This document shows positions 34,343 to 42,741 of a DNA stretch of 64,000 nt, piece after piece. Every line of letters starts with the position of its first letter. Positions within the stretch are counted from its first letter, which is position 1. The notes beneath the pieces are model-generated. The model saw nothing but the letters and a program-made list of their open reading frames with translations, was not told the origin of the DNA and ran no database searches. The DNA comes from DATBAX01 sp963723765 (lineage in GTDB: Bacteria > Acidobacteriota > Terriglobia > Terriglobales > Acidobacteriaceae), in contig CAVRSD010000005.1 of assembly GCA_963723765.1 (NCBI GenBank), forward strand, positions 186,001-250,000. The letters are read 5' to 3'. A program made the position numbers and the translations under genes.

Positions 34343-35504
34343 TCGTCGAAGCCTCACCTTTCGTCGCCTCAAGACATTGCTGGCGCTCACGTCGCGCATC
34401 CTCTTTGCGTCCAGACTTGGAATATGCCCGGACCAACGCCAGATGGACTTCAAGATTGCCCGGGTCGAGCTTCAATGCGGTCTCCAAATGTTCTGTACCG
34501 CTATTCACCTCTCCCGTTTCCACCAACGCTCGGCCCAGTGCAAGCTGCGCACTCGGCGACGCAGGCGCTTCTGCCACGGCCTTCTGCGCATAACCCAGCG
34601 CTTCGGAAGAATCGTTCTGCAGCAGAAAATACCAGGCCAGCATCATGTGCGCGGTTGCATTTGCGGGGACCACTTCTAATTCGCGTTTGAATTCCAGCAC
34701 AGCCCGGTCCGGATCCTTCGCGAACAGCAGATAGCCATAAAGATAATGTGCGTTGGCGGCCGTCGGAAATCGCTGAAACAGGCTTTGAAATTCCTGCTGC
34801 GACTTCTCCTCATCCCCTGCCATAAAATGCAGCGCCGCAGCGCCGGCTGCGACAAATAGATCGCGCTGGCCGACATCGACATCTCTCGGCAGCAATGGCG
34901 TGCGCAATCCCGCCAGGCCAACTCCCATCAACATTTCCGGATCATTCATGCCGTCGTGAGAAAAGAAAGCATAGGCACGCAATGCCTCTTCAAAATCTCC
35001 GTTCAAAGTAAGCAACAAGGCTTCATGCAATCGAAGAATCTCTTCGTTGCGCGATTTATTCGCCGCACCCAGAGCCAATCCCTGTTGAATGTCACGCAGC
35101 GATTGCTGGTAATCGGCGGTTTCAAATTCGCACAATCCCCGCAACGCCAAAGCCGGACCGGAATCGGGAGAAAGCGCGATGAAATGTGTCAACGCATCCT
35201 TGGCCGCGGGATACGCGCCCGTCCCGTACTGCATGACGCCTAGAAACCACCAGCCATCCGGCCATTCCGGCTTGAGTTGGACGGCTTGTCCGTACAATTG
35301 GATTGCGGTGGGAATATCGTTCTGATCGCGAGCAGCGGCTGCCCTGGAAACCACATCGTCAAAACTGGAAGGACTCTCTTGCGCAGATGCAAACGTAGCC
35401 AGACAAATCAAAGCCAGAACAAGAACTAGACACGCGAGCAACCAGCCCGAACGGCTTCGTCCTGGTTGCGTGCTGTTGCTTTCTGGGATGGACGCACTCG
35501 TCAC
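34329..35504 (-). CDS. Exported TPR-repeat protein
   Basis: The protein (391 residues from the GTG at 35504; the frame also has a GTG at 35552) has a hydrophobic segment ending TFASAQ and then about eight TPR units, for example AIQLYGQAVQLKPEWPDGWW and AAKDALTHFIALSPDSGPAL. It is probably periplasmic and serves as a scaffold. Since the heptaheme cytochrome overlaps its end, it may assist that cytochrome. The start is not fixed. Confidence 0.78.
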   Translation of the reverse strand: MTSASIPESNSTQPGRSRSGWLLACLVLVLALICLATFASAQESPSSFDDVVSRAAAARDQNDIPTAIQLYGQAVQLKPEWPDGWWFLGVMQYGTGAYPAAKDALTHFIALSPDSGPALALRGLCEFETADYQQSLRDIQQGLALGAANKSRNEEILRLHEALLLTLNGDFEEALRAYAFFSHDGMNDPEMLMGVGLAGLRTPLLPRDVDVGQRDLFVAAGAAALHFMAGDEEKSQQEFQSLFQRFPTAANAHYLYGYLLFAKDPDRAVLEFKRELEVVPANATAHMMLAWYFLLQNDSSEALGYAQKAVAEAPASPSAQLALGRALVETGEVNSGTEHLETALKLDPGNLEVHLALVRAYSKSGRKEDARRERQQCLEATKGEASTIAHP

Positions 35505-35597
35505 TGCACCTGTAGCGAACCCAACAAATTTGTATAAGAATACTTCGGCCACTTCGTACAGAAGTATACAAAAAGGCCAGGAAAACTGGAAAGCTAC

Positions 35598-35656
35598 CGA
35601 GGGTGCCCGGTCCTTGTCCCTCCGTCTTTTGGAGAGACCGGACCGGGATTTTTCAT
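35598..35656 (+). repeat. Terminator-like dispersed repeat, copy 1
   Basis: CCCGGTCC (35606-35613) pairs with GGACCGGG (35640-35647), with further pairing inside, and ATTTTTC follows on the plus strand. About three quarters of its bases match a second copy at 39337-39395 (shared GAGGGTGC, GTCCTT, TGTCCCTCCGT, GGGATTTTT, CATCC). It lies between the ABC permease end and the TPR gene start, which are both read on the minus strand. Confidence 0.65.
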
Positions 35657-35694
35657 CCCGTCACCAACATCCCTCGCCGTCGAAGCACGCTGTC

Positions 35695-36492
35695 CTAGAC
35701 ACTCTCTCCACTGCGTCTCAAGTTGTGGACCGCCAACACGACCGCCAGCGCCGTTAAAGACAGAAATACGCCAAGGCACCTGTACCACTCCGGATAAAGC
35801 TGCTGTTGCGAAGCAAATGACATCGTCAGAAAGAAAATAGGATTCAAATACAGAGGCGCTTTCACCGCCAAAGGAATGTCCATCCATGCATTCTTGTTCT
35901 TCAGCGTCGACACTGCGATCCCGAAGATGATCCCTGTCACCACCGTCAAAACGATAATGCTGGCGTAACTGACGGCTGTTGCATGCACGCTGCGCCGAAA
36001 TACCGAAGACCAATACAGTCCCAGAGCGCTCATCGCCCCCACGATGACAATCGTGGTAATCGTGGCCATGCCCACTTCCCATACCCCCACTCCACCGAAT
36101 GCAAAGGCCAGACTCAACACTGGCATTCCGATCACAATCAGCAACAACACAAACAGCAAAGCCGCCACAAACTTTCCCCACCAGATCTGGAAAGGACTCA
36201 GCAGCGAAGTCAACAGCCCGGCCAGGGTCCGCTGTTCCTTTTCAAGGGTGAGCGCGCCCGCGCTAAAAACCGGTGCGAGCAGAAGCAGAAGGACCAGCTG
36301 CGTATAAGCGGCCGTCAGGAACATGGCAACCCCTATTTCCGCACCCTGCAGCGTGGTGCGAGTCTCCAGGGTGACCAAATAGTAGGCGAGCACAGCCACC
36401 GCGCCTAATACCACGAGATACAGTGAAGGCAGGATCCATCCTCGCCGTTCTCGCATGCGCAGGTTGAGTTCCTTCCGGATCATCGGATTCAT
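35695..36492 (-). CDS. ABC transporter permease
   Basis: The 265-residue protein has six hydrophobic segments and the ABC-2 family pattern, with LTLEKEQRTLAGLLTSLLSPFQIWWGKF after the second span. It is the membrane half of an exporter whose ATPase gene ends four bases inside its start (ATGA). NatB and GldF-type permeases are similar. The substrate is unknown. Confidence 0.87.
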   Translation of the reverse strand: MNPMIRKELNLRMRERRGWILPSLYLVVLGAVAVLAYYLVTLETRTTLQGAEIGVAMFLTAAYTQLVLLLLLAPVFSAGALTLEKEQRTLAGLLTSLLSPFQIWWGKFVAALLFVLLLIVIGMPVLSLAFAFGGVGVWEVGMATITTIVIVGAMSALGLYWSSVFRRSVHATAVSYASIIVLTVVTGIIFGIAVSTLKNKNAWMDIPLAVKAPLYLNPIFFLTMSFASQQQLYPEWYRCLGVFLSLTALAVVLAVHNLRRSGESV

Positions 36493-37424
36493 GGTCGCTT
36501 CACCCCAAATGCCTGCTGATAGCTCTCTTCCAGCGCGCTCGCGTGCCGGTCAAACTTGAACACCTCGACTCCGGAAGCCATCAACTGCTTTAGCACCGCA
36601 GCCGCTTCGGCCTTCCCCCCAGGTATTTCAATAAGAAGACGCGATCCCTGGGCCTGCACGACTTTGCCACCACTTGCAGATTCAATCGCCTTCACCGCCG
36701 TTTCCGCAGCTCCAAGAAATTCGACTTCATACACGTCCGTGGCCGTGCCCGTACGCCGCAACTGGATAATCGAATTTCCCTCGCCATCGACCGTGCTCTT
36801 TCCGTTTGAAATCAAGGCCACGCGCGAGCAGATGTCTTCGAGGTCGCTGAGAATGTGGGATGAGATCAGGATGGTGACGCCCTGCGCATTCAGTTCCTTC
36901 AATTGCTGCCGGAGATCGAGGCGGGCGATGGGATCCAAGCCGGTCGCCGGTTCATCCAGCAACAAAACTTTCGGTTTATGCAGCAAAGTTTTTGCCAGAA
37001 ACAATCGCTGTTTTAATCCAAACGAAAGTTCTTCCACAAAAGCTTCCTGGCGGTCGGCCAAGCCGGAACGCTCCAGCGCCTGTCCGATGGCCGCTTTTTG
37101 CTCGTTTCTCGGAATGTGAAACGCATCCGCAAAAAACTGCAGAAACTCGCGCAGACGCATGTCCTGATACAAACCTGGCTGGTCTGGCATGTAGCCAACC
37201 ACCCGCTTCACCTGCTCAGGACTGCTGCGCACATCGTAGCCCGCGATGCGAGCACTTCCCGAAGTTGGCGTCAAAAGCGTAGCCAGTATCTTGATGAGCG
37301 TAGTCTTCCCTGCGCCATTCGGGCCAACCAACCCAAACAATTCCCCTTCGGCTATGTGCAGGTTAAAGCCGCCCAGAGCCGTTTTTCCCTCGAAAGTTTT
37401 ATAAAGACCTTCGACATCGATCAT
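36489..37424 (-). CDS. ABC transporter ATP-binding protein
   Basis: The 311-residue ATPase has Walker A GPNGAGKTTLIK, signature LSFGLKQRLFLAKTLLHKP, Walker B VLLLDEPATGLDP and switch histidine in LISSHILSD. The C-terminal ~90 residues form the extra domain of NatA/CcmA-like exporters. It is central in a three-gene operon with ATGA overlaps on both sides. Confidence 0.93.
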   Translation of the reverse strand: MIDVEGLYKTFEGKTALGGFNLHIAEGELFGLVGPNGAGKTTLIKILATLLTPTSGSARIAGYDVRSSPEQVKRVVGYMPDQPGLYQDMRLREFLQFFADAFHIPRNEQKAAIGQALERSGLADRQEAFVEELSFGLKQRLFLAKTLLHKPKVLLLDEPATGLDPIARLDLRQQLKELNAQGVTILISSHILSDLEDICSRVALISNGKSTVDGEGNSIIQLRRTGTATDVYEVEFLGAAETAVKAIESASGGKVVQAQGSRLLIEIPGGKAEAAAVLKQLMASGVEVFKFDRHASALEESYQQAFGVKRP

Positions 37425-39253
37425 GGCTGGTCCAGTGAAACTACGGTTAAAGCAAAATTGTGCCGGTCAAAATCTTTCAGGGACAAGCTCGATCCCGGGA
37501 CCGGCTCCTGGCTGAGGCCCACGAAAGCGCGCTTGGTTGAGACTGGCTTAAAGCCAACCGGTATATCTTTCAGCGGCGCCGGCCCCGAGTACTTCATGAT
37601 GATAAAGTTGATGAAGTCAACTGCATCCGGGTTTCCGTTCCGTCCGTTGGGAGCTCTGCGTTCGGAATATATCTCTTCGCAGGCCAGGTTCGTGATGTCG
37701 ATCTCTTCTCCCGCCGCCAGGTGTGGAATAATGCATCTCTTGTTACCTGGGAAATCGAAATAGAGTGCCTGTTGAAAATCTTCTCCGGTGCCATTCTTTA
37801 AATGCGATCCCGAACCGAGCGTTACCGAACCTGGAAACACATGAAAAGTTGCGAGGTCGAGATCACTGGACGACCACCGCAGCAGCGGAATGGCGGTTTG
37901 AAACGGAGGTCCCAGGCTGACGTCCCATCCCCGCTGGTGCTGGCGCGCTTCGGTAATTTGATTCGCGATCTCCGCGGTCGGCGCTTCGGGTTGGTAGGTA
38001 TTATCGAAACGGTGCAACATCGCTCCGTCTCCGACAGAAACTCCAATCGTCTGCCGTTCCGGCGTAGAGATTCTTAGTCCAATCTCTTCCCGGGCAATCG
38101 GACTCTGAGCGTCCATCCAGTAAACCGCGGTATCGTCCAAAATAACTTTGCTGGGACGATTTGCCGAACTCGCCAGGTAAAGACCACCCGCGAAGAGAAT
38201 CGCGATCGCCGCCGTCGTGACCCATCCCCACTCTAGCCTGCGCCAACGCCGTAGCAAGGCGAAATTGGCCACTCCGACCACCAGGATGTAAACCACGAGC
38301 CATGCCAGAAGCCAGCGCAGCCGGGGAAAAGAAAACTTCACTCCAACACTGTTGCGCAGCCAGTCCACTAAAGGCTGGGAGTACTGTTGGTTGATCGGGT
38401 TCTGTATTCTGTCAAATGCGACTCCCGAAAACAGTGTCCCCAGCGCCTTACTCTCCAGGCTGGGCAACGAGTAGAGCCGTCCCAATCCCATCACGCGGGG
38501 CTCGTTCATGGTCCCGCCCATCCGGTACGGAGAAAGAAAAGTGGGATCGCCAACTTCCTTCTCCAGAAGAATGAGCGTTCCGTCCGCTCGTCCGTAATAG
38601 TCCAGCGCATCCCGATTTTCGCCGGTCCATCCCGAGAGCGGTCCCGCGATCACAATGGTTCCGGCCGCCGCATAATCCCACCAATGCTCCCGCGGACCAT
38701 CGATGGTAATGAATTTCAATAATCCATTCTTTTTCGCAACATCTTCGGTCGAGCCGCTAAAAGTGATTTGCGATTGGGCCTCATCGCAAAGCCGCCGGTC
38801 CGTACAAACAATGGCGATCAGACCACGGCCGTTCTGAAGTTCCAGCGATCTCAAGCCGATGTCGGAACTTCCCACGGCCTGATCAGACGCATCGAACGCG
38901 GTCACTTCGAGTTTGTGCCCGTCGATACCCGATCCACCATATGAACTGATTAACGAGCCAATGAATGGGACGGGCACGTCCAGTTCCATCGCGACATTGG
39001 AGACCACATCAACATTCTGCGAGAATTTGTCTACCCGTACCGGGAGTCGATCCTTTTCCCTTTCATTGGAACTGATCTTGAATTCGAGTCGGACCGTCCC
39101 ACTCTGATCTGGAGTCAGACGAATTCGTACCGGCGTGGGAGAGTGAGTGGAGTAATAACCTTTGAGTCCAACTTCTTCAATCTGGACGTTTACCCGCGCC
39201 ATCGCGGACGTAGGAAGCACCACCGCGAGTAAGCAGAAAAACAGAGTTTTCAT
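37421..39253 (-). CDS. Membrane protein associated with an ABC exporter
   Basis: The 610-residue protein has a signal peptide (1-20), a large exported region of beta-type sequence (about 20-340), two membrane spans (SFPRLRWLLAWLVVYILVVGV-like segment near 345-365 and WGWVTTAAIAILFAGGLYL near 375-395) and a second soluble region to the end. I recognise no enzyme motif. Its stop overlaps the start of the ATPase gene, so it works with that exporter, in a way reminiscent of the GldG-like auxiliary subunits, although no sequence proof is visible. Confidence 0.7.
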   Translation of the reverse strand: MKTLFFCLLAVVLPTSAMARVNVQIEEVGLKGYYSTHSPTPVRIRLTPDQSGTVRLEFKISSNEREKDRLPVRVDKFSQNVDVVSNVAMELDVPVPFIGSLISSYGGSGIDGHKLEVTAFDASDQAVGSSDIGLRSLELQNGRGLIAIVCTDRRLCDEAQSQITFSGSTEDVAKKNGLLKFITIDGPREHWWDYAAAGTIVIAGPLSGWTGENRDALDYYGRADGTLILLEKEVGDPTFLSPYRMGGTMNEPRVMGLGRLYSLPSLESKALGTLFSGVAFDRIQNPINQQYSQPLVDWLRNSVGVKFSFPRLRWLLAWLVVYILVVGVANFALLRRWRRLEWGWVTTAAIAILFAGGLYLASSANRPSKVILDDTAVYWMDAQSPIAREEIGLRISTPERQTIGVSVGDGAMLHRFDNTYQPEAPTAEIANQITEARQHQRGWDVSLGPPFQTAIPLLRWSSSDLDLATFHVFPGSVTLGSGSHLKNGTGEDFQQALYFDFPGNKRCIIPHLAAGEEIDITNLACEEIYSERRAPNGRNGNPDAVDFINFIIMKYSGPAPLKDIPVGFKPVSTKRAFVGLSQEPVPGSSLSLKDFDRHNFALTVVSLDQP

Positions 39254-39336
39254 AGGAACTTTGCGTCTTGGCCGGAGATTATATGTCGGCGGTCGTGCTT
39301 ATGTCAGGTTTATTCATTCCTATGCCCAGAGACCCC

Positions 39337-39395
39337 AGCGAGGGTGCTCCGTCCTTTGTCCCTCCGTTTTTGGAGGGACAAGGAGGGATTTTTTC
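39337..39395 (+). repeat. Terminator-like dispersed repeat, copy 2
   Basis: TTGTCCCTCC (39356-39365) pairs with GGAGGGACAA (39372-39381) around GTTTTT and is followed by GGAGGGATTTTTTC. It resembles copy 1 at 35598-35656. The T-tract faces the plus strand although neighbouring genes run on the minus strand, so a simple terminator role for these genes is unlikely. Confidence 0.7.
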
Positions 39396-39580
39396 ATCCG
39401 ATCAGTCGCCTAACCTTCCCAACAATCGGCAAGAGCGCTGGCCCAGCCTTCTCCCGATTCAGGAAGGTCAGGGGCGGAGAGGCTATAGCCTACCGTTTCC
39501 CAAAACGGCAGCCTTCTTCTAACTCCAACACCCAAAACCACTTCATACATTCCCGTACATACACTTCCGCTAGTACAAAA

Positions 39581-39596
39581 TGTTCCCCGGGGAACA
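39581..39596. promoter_or_regulatory. parS/NBS-like palindrome, site 1
   Basis: TGTTCCCCGGGGAACA is a perfect 16-base palindrome. It matches 14 of 16 bases of the parS form TGTTCCACGTGGAACA and shares the CCCGGG centre of the Noc binding site. A ParB-family protein is the obvious candidate to bind it. Confidence 0.55.
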
Positions 39597-39626
39597 CTTG
39601 TGCAAATCGCCGGCGTGCAAATCGCA

Positions 39627-39650
39627 GATGTGTTCCCCGGGGAACACATC
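39627..39650. promoter_or_regulatory. parS/NBS-like palindrome, site 2
   Basis: The same 16-base core (39631-39646) is flanked by GATG and CATC, so the palindrome is perfect over 24 bases. It ends one base before the cydB stop codon. Its start is exactly 50 bases from that of site 1. Confidence 0.58.
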
Positions 39651-40691
39651 TCAATATCCGCCACCCTCCAACTGGACCTTGCCGCGAAACATGCGATAGA
39701 TGAACACGAAGTATCCCAGAGCCAGCACCGCGCCGATGCTCCACCAGGTGATGCCCACCACCAGCCCATGGTGTCCGGCGGCGCTGTTGTAGATGGTCAG
39801 GCTATAGTCGGGATTGGTGCTCGCGGGCAGCACCACGGGATACAAGGCGAACACTGCCCCTACAAGCATGCTGGCGATGTAGAGGATGGAACCGGCAAAG
39901 GCCAACTTGTCTTTACTCTTGGGCGCGGCCCAGATGATGAGCACCAGGCCGGCTACCACCGCGATGGGCACGAGCATGCCGATGGGATGCTCTCCATAAT
40001 TGTGCATCAGGCGTGGACGCACAAAGTAGGTGGCCAGCAAGCTGATGCAGGTCAGAAAAAATTGTACCGGCCATAAGATGATGGCCACGCTGCGCGCCCG
40101 CTTGCTCAGATCGCCTTCCGTCTTGATGGCGACATAGAGCGCGCCATGCACGGTCAGCGTGACCAGCGCGATCACACCTGCCATGATGGTGTACCAGTCA
40201 AGAATGCCAGGATGGCCGCTCACCCTGAAGTCTGTCCACAGCGGTTCGAAGAAGTAGCCATCGGGACCGAGTGGCACACCGCGGACTACGTTACCCAGAG
40301 CCGCGCCGAAAAAAATTGCCAGCAGCGCACTTGATCCGCAAAAAATGAAATCAAAAAAAGATCGCCACACTTGATCGTCCACGTGGGCCCGCAATTCAAT
40401 GCCAATGCCACGCAGGATCAGCAGCCACAATACGATCATGAGTGGAAGATAAAACCCGCTGAAGGCGGAGGCGTAGAGAAGCGGGAAGGCGAAGTAGAGT
40501 GTGCCGCCCGTGGCCAGCAGCCATACTTCGTTGCCATCCCAGACGGGCCCAATCGCACGCAGCACCATGCGCCGCTCGTTAGGGGTCTTGGCGATGAGGA
40601 GATAGATCACGCCCGCCCCCAAGTCGAAGCCATCCAGCACTACGTAGGTGGTCAGCATCAGTGCAACAACGACGAACCAAAGTGTTTCCAT
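39651..40691 (-). CDS. cydB: Cytochrome bd oxidase subunit II
   Basis: The 346-residue integral membrane protein starts METLWFVVVALMLTTYVVLDGFDLGAGV, the family hallmark, and has about nine spans with GPVWDGNEVWLL. With CydA it forms the quinol oxidase that reduces oxygen to water at low oxygen tension. It follows cydA after a 105-base gap that contains a dispersed repeat. Confidence 0.96.
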   Translation of the reverse strand: METLWFVVVALMLTTYVVLDGFDLGAGVIYLLIAKTPNERRMVLRAIGPVWDGNEVWLLATGGTLYFAFPLLYASAFSGFYLPLMIVLWLLILRGIGIELRAHVDDQVWRSFFDFIFCGSSALLAIFFGAALGNVVRGVPLGPDGYFFEPLWTDFRVSGHPGILDWYTIMAGVIALVTLTVHGALYVAIKTEGDLSKRARSVAIILWPVQFFLTCISLLATYFVRPRLMHNYGEHPIGMLVPIAVVAGLVLIIWAAPKSKDKLAFAGSILYIASMLVGAVFALYPVVLPASTNPDYSLTIYNSAAGHHGLVVGITWWSIGAVLALGYFVFIYRMFRGKVQLEGGGY

Positions 40692-40716
40692 AACACCTCA
40701 AGGCTACGATCAGATT

Positions 40717-40789
40717 CCTCAGGCGCTAAAGCGCGTACATAAAATCAAAGCCTTACCGCAGCGCTGAAGCGCTGCGCCACCCCAAATCA
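40717..40789. repeat. Double-hairpin dispersed repeat (CCTCAGGCGC family), copy 1
   Basis: The element has two hairpins: GCGCT-AA-AGCGC (40723-40734) and CGCAGCGCT-GA-AGCGCTGCG (40757-40776), joined by an A-rich linker and ending CCACCC. It lies between cydA and cydB. Similar copies are at 43722-43794 and, as half an element, at 44594-44615. Confidence 0.75.
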
Positions 40790-40796
40790 CTTCGCC

Positions 40797-42149
40797 TCAG
40801 TGCGACACCGAAACATTTGCGTTGGGGCCGCAATCTATTTCGCGATGGACCAGAAATAAAAACAGGATGCCCAGCACCATGTACAGGCCCATGAATCCGA
40901 TCAGCGTGAACAAGCCATTGCCCGCGGAGACCAGCTTCGAATATCCGTCGGCAGTACGCATGAGGCCGTAAACCAGCCAGGGTTGACGGCCAAGTTCGGC
41001 GGTCATCCATCCCGCGGTGTTGGCGATGTAGGGAAAGGGCAGGCTCAAGAGCAGGATCCAAAGCATCCAGCGGGAATGGAAAAGTTTGCCGCGCCATAAT
41101 AGAAAAACCGACACCACCATGATAGCGATGAAGATCGTGCCCAGTCCCACCATGATGTGATAGCTGTAGTAGAGCAATGGAATGTTGTCCGGCCACTGAT
41201 CCTGGGGAAATGCGTTCAGCCCTTTCATCTCCGCTTCCCAGCGGCGGTAGCTGAGAAAGCTCAGCATCTTGGGAATAATGATCGGGTTATCAATGGTGTG
41301 CTGCTGCATGTCAGGCTGGCCAAGGATCACCAGCGGCGCACCCGGCTGGCTGGTGAACAGCGCTTCCATTGCGGCCAGCGTGACTGGCTGATTTTGTGCG
41401 ACCATGCGGCCCTGTCCGTCGCCGGTAGGAAACAGTTGAATGATGCTGAATGCGCAACCGGCGAGCACTCCCACCTTTACGAAGAGGCGTCCATGCTCTT
41501 CATACTTGCGGCCGAGCAAATAGAACGCTCCCACCGAGGCCATCACGAAAGCTCCGGTGATCGCAGCGCCACCCATGTTGTGAGCGTACTGCCACCATGC
41601 CCAGGGATTTAGAACCAGGTCCCAGAAGCTGCGTAGTTGCAGGGAACCATCGGCGGCACGCTCGTACCCTACGGGATGCTGCATCCAGGCATCGGTCGCG
41701 ATGATGAAAAATCCAGAGAGCCACGAACCCAGAAACACTGCTACTGCGGACCACCAGTGAGCCCGCGGGCTGAGCCGCTTTTCTCCATACAAAAATAATC
41801 CCAGAAACGCCGACTCAAGGAAAAAAGCGAACATACCTTCCATGGCCAGGGTCTGACCGATCACGCCTCCGGCAAAGCGCGAGAAGTGCGACCAGTTGGT
41901 GCCAAACTGAAATTCCATAGGGATGCCAGTCACCACGCCAATCACAAAATTGATTCCGAAGATGCGCGCCCAGAAGCGGGCGGCCTGATCGTAAATTTCG
42001 TAGTCTCTATTTTCGCGGCGACGGCGAAGGGCGAGAGTCTTGAGCACCACGATGAGTGGAGCAAGTCCCATGGTGAGCTGCGGAAAAAGATAGTGAAAGG
42101 TGATGGTAAAAGCGAAGTGCAGGCGGTGAATAAGAAGTGCGCTATCCAT
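40797..42149 (-). CDS. cydA: Cytochrome bd oxidase subunit I
   Basis: The 450-residue protein has nine spans, the conserved N-terminus with the heme ligand histidine (LHFAFTITFHYLFPQLTMG), the quinol region GDGQGRMVAQNQPVTLAAMEALF, and the C-terminal GRQPW. The Q-loop is short. At the place of the E. coli QPAKLAAIE motif it reads QPVTLAAME, so the usual Lys is replaced by Thr. This is frequent in the cyanide-insensitive or short-loop group. A CRP-like site is about 60 bases upstream of its start. Confidence 0.96.
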   Translation of the reverse strand: MDSALLIHRLHFAFTITFHYLFPQLTMGLAPLIVVLKTLALRRRRENRDYEIYDQAARFWARIFGINFVIGVVTGIPMEFQFGTNWSHFSRFAGGVIGQTLAMEGMFAFFLESAFLGLFLYGEKRLSPRAHWWSAVAVFLGSWLSGFFIIATDAWMQHPVGYERAADGSLQLRSFWDLVLNPWAWWQYAHNMGGAAITGAFVMASVGAFYLLGRKYEEHGRLFVKVGVLAGCAFSIIQLFPTGDGQGRMVAQNQPVTLAAMEALFTSQPGAPLVILGQPDMQQHTIDNPIIIPKMLSFLSYRRWEAEMKGLNAFPQDQWPDNIPLLYYSYHIMVGLGTIFIAIMVVSVFLLWRGKLFHSRWMLWILLLSLPFPYIANTAGWMTAELGRQPWLVYGLMRTADGYSKLVSAGNGLFTLIGFMGLYMVLGILFLFLVHREIDCGPNANVSVSH

Positions 42150-42208
42150 GATGGATTCTCATTGTACGTCCCTAACCGGGATTATCGCCGATAGAGAATC
42201 CATCTGAA

Positions 42209-42224
42209 TGTGATCCAGATCACA
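42209..42224. promoter_or_regulatory. CRP/FNR-family operator before cydA
   Basis: TGTGATCCAGATCACA fits the CRP consensus TGTGA-N6-TCACA exactly and is a perfect palindrome except for the two central bases. It lies 60 bases from the cydA start codon and 17 bases from the thioesterase stop, so cydA is the target. Confidence 0.75.
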
Positions 42225-42240
42225 GACTTAGGTTCAGGCT

Positions 42241-42741
42241 TTAGCGTTTACGGCGGCGTTCCAGTTCCGTGCGGCGGATTTCGCGGCGGCGGCCGGCATC
42301 ATCGTATCGCCTTTGCTGATCTTCATTCTCGGGCACGACGGCGGGCACGGGCAGGTGACGTCCAGCGCCATCGACGGCAACGAATGTCAGATAGGCGGAA
42401 CTCACGTGGCGGCAATCATCCTGAAGATAATTTTCCACCCAAACTTTGACGCCCACTTCCATCGAAGTATGAAACACGCGATTGACGGAAGAGCGCAGAA
42501 TGACCAGATCCCCCACGTGCACGGGCACCCAGAAATCCATATGGTCGATGGCGGCGGTAACGGTGTAGTTGCGTGAGTGGCGATGCGCGGCCATGGCGCC
42601 TGCCAGATCGATCCAGTGCATGAGGCGCCCGCCGAGCAGCGAGCCCAGCGGGTTGGTGTCGTTGGGGAGTACGATCTCCGCCATGTCGGACTGCGAATCC
42701 CGGACGGGCCGGGGCATCATCAGTTCTTCTCTTTGGTTCAT
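42241..42741 (-). CDS. Acyl-CoA thioesterase (YciA-like hotdog)
   Basis: The 166-residue protein has the hotdog core with NPLGSLLGGRLMHWIDLAGAMAAHRHS, the YciA-type N/D-x2-G motif and helix, and VGDLVILRSSVNRVFHTSMEVGVKVW. It hydrolyses acyl-CoA in the cytoplasm. The tail (about residue 130 on) is Arg-rich. The ATG at 42741 overlaps the stop of the preceding gene (ATGA). Confidence 0.92.
   Translation of the reverse strand: MNQREELMMPRPVRDSQSDMAEIVLPNDTNPLGSLLGGRLMHWIDLAGAMAAHRHSRNYTVTAAIDHMDFWVPVHVGDLVILRSSVNRVFHTSMEVGVKVWVENYLQDDCRHVSSAYLTFVAVDGAGRHLPVPAVVPENEDQQRRYDDAGRRREIRRTELERRRKR

Larger units (their letters stand above)
39254..39650. other. 397-base regulatory and repeat-rich gap
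   Basis: This gap between cydB and the ABC operon holds no gene. From left to right it has a terminator-like repeat (39337-39395), a GC-rich stretch, and two TGTTCCCCGGGGAACA palindromes 50 bases apart, with two tandem TGCAAATCGC units between them. The start region of the ABC operon promoter must also lie here. Confidence 0.6.
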
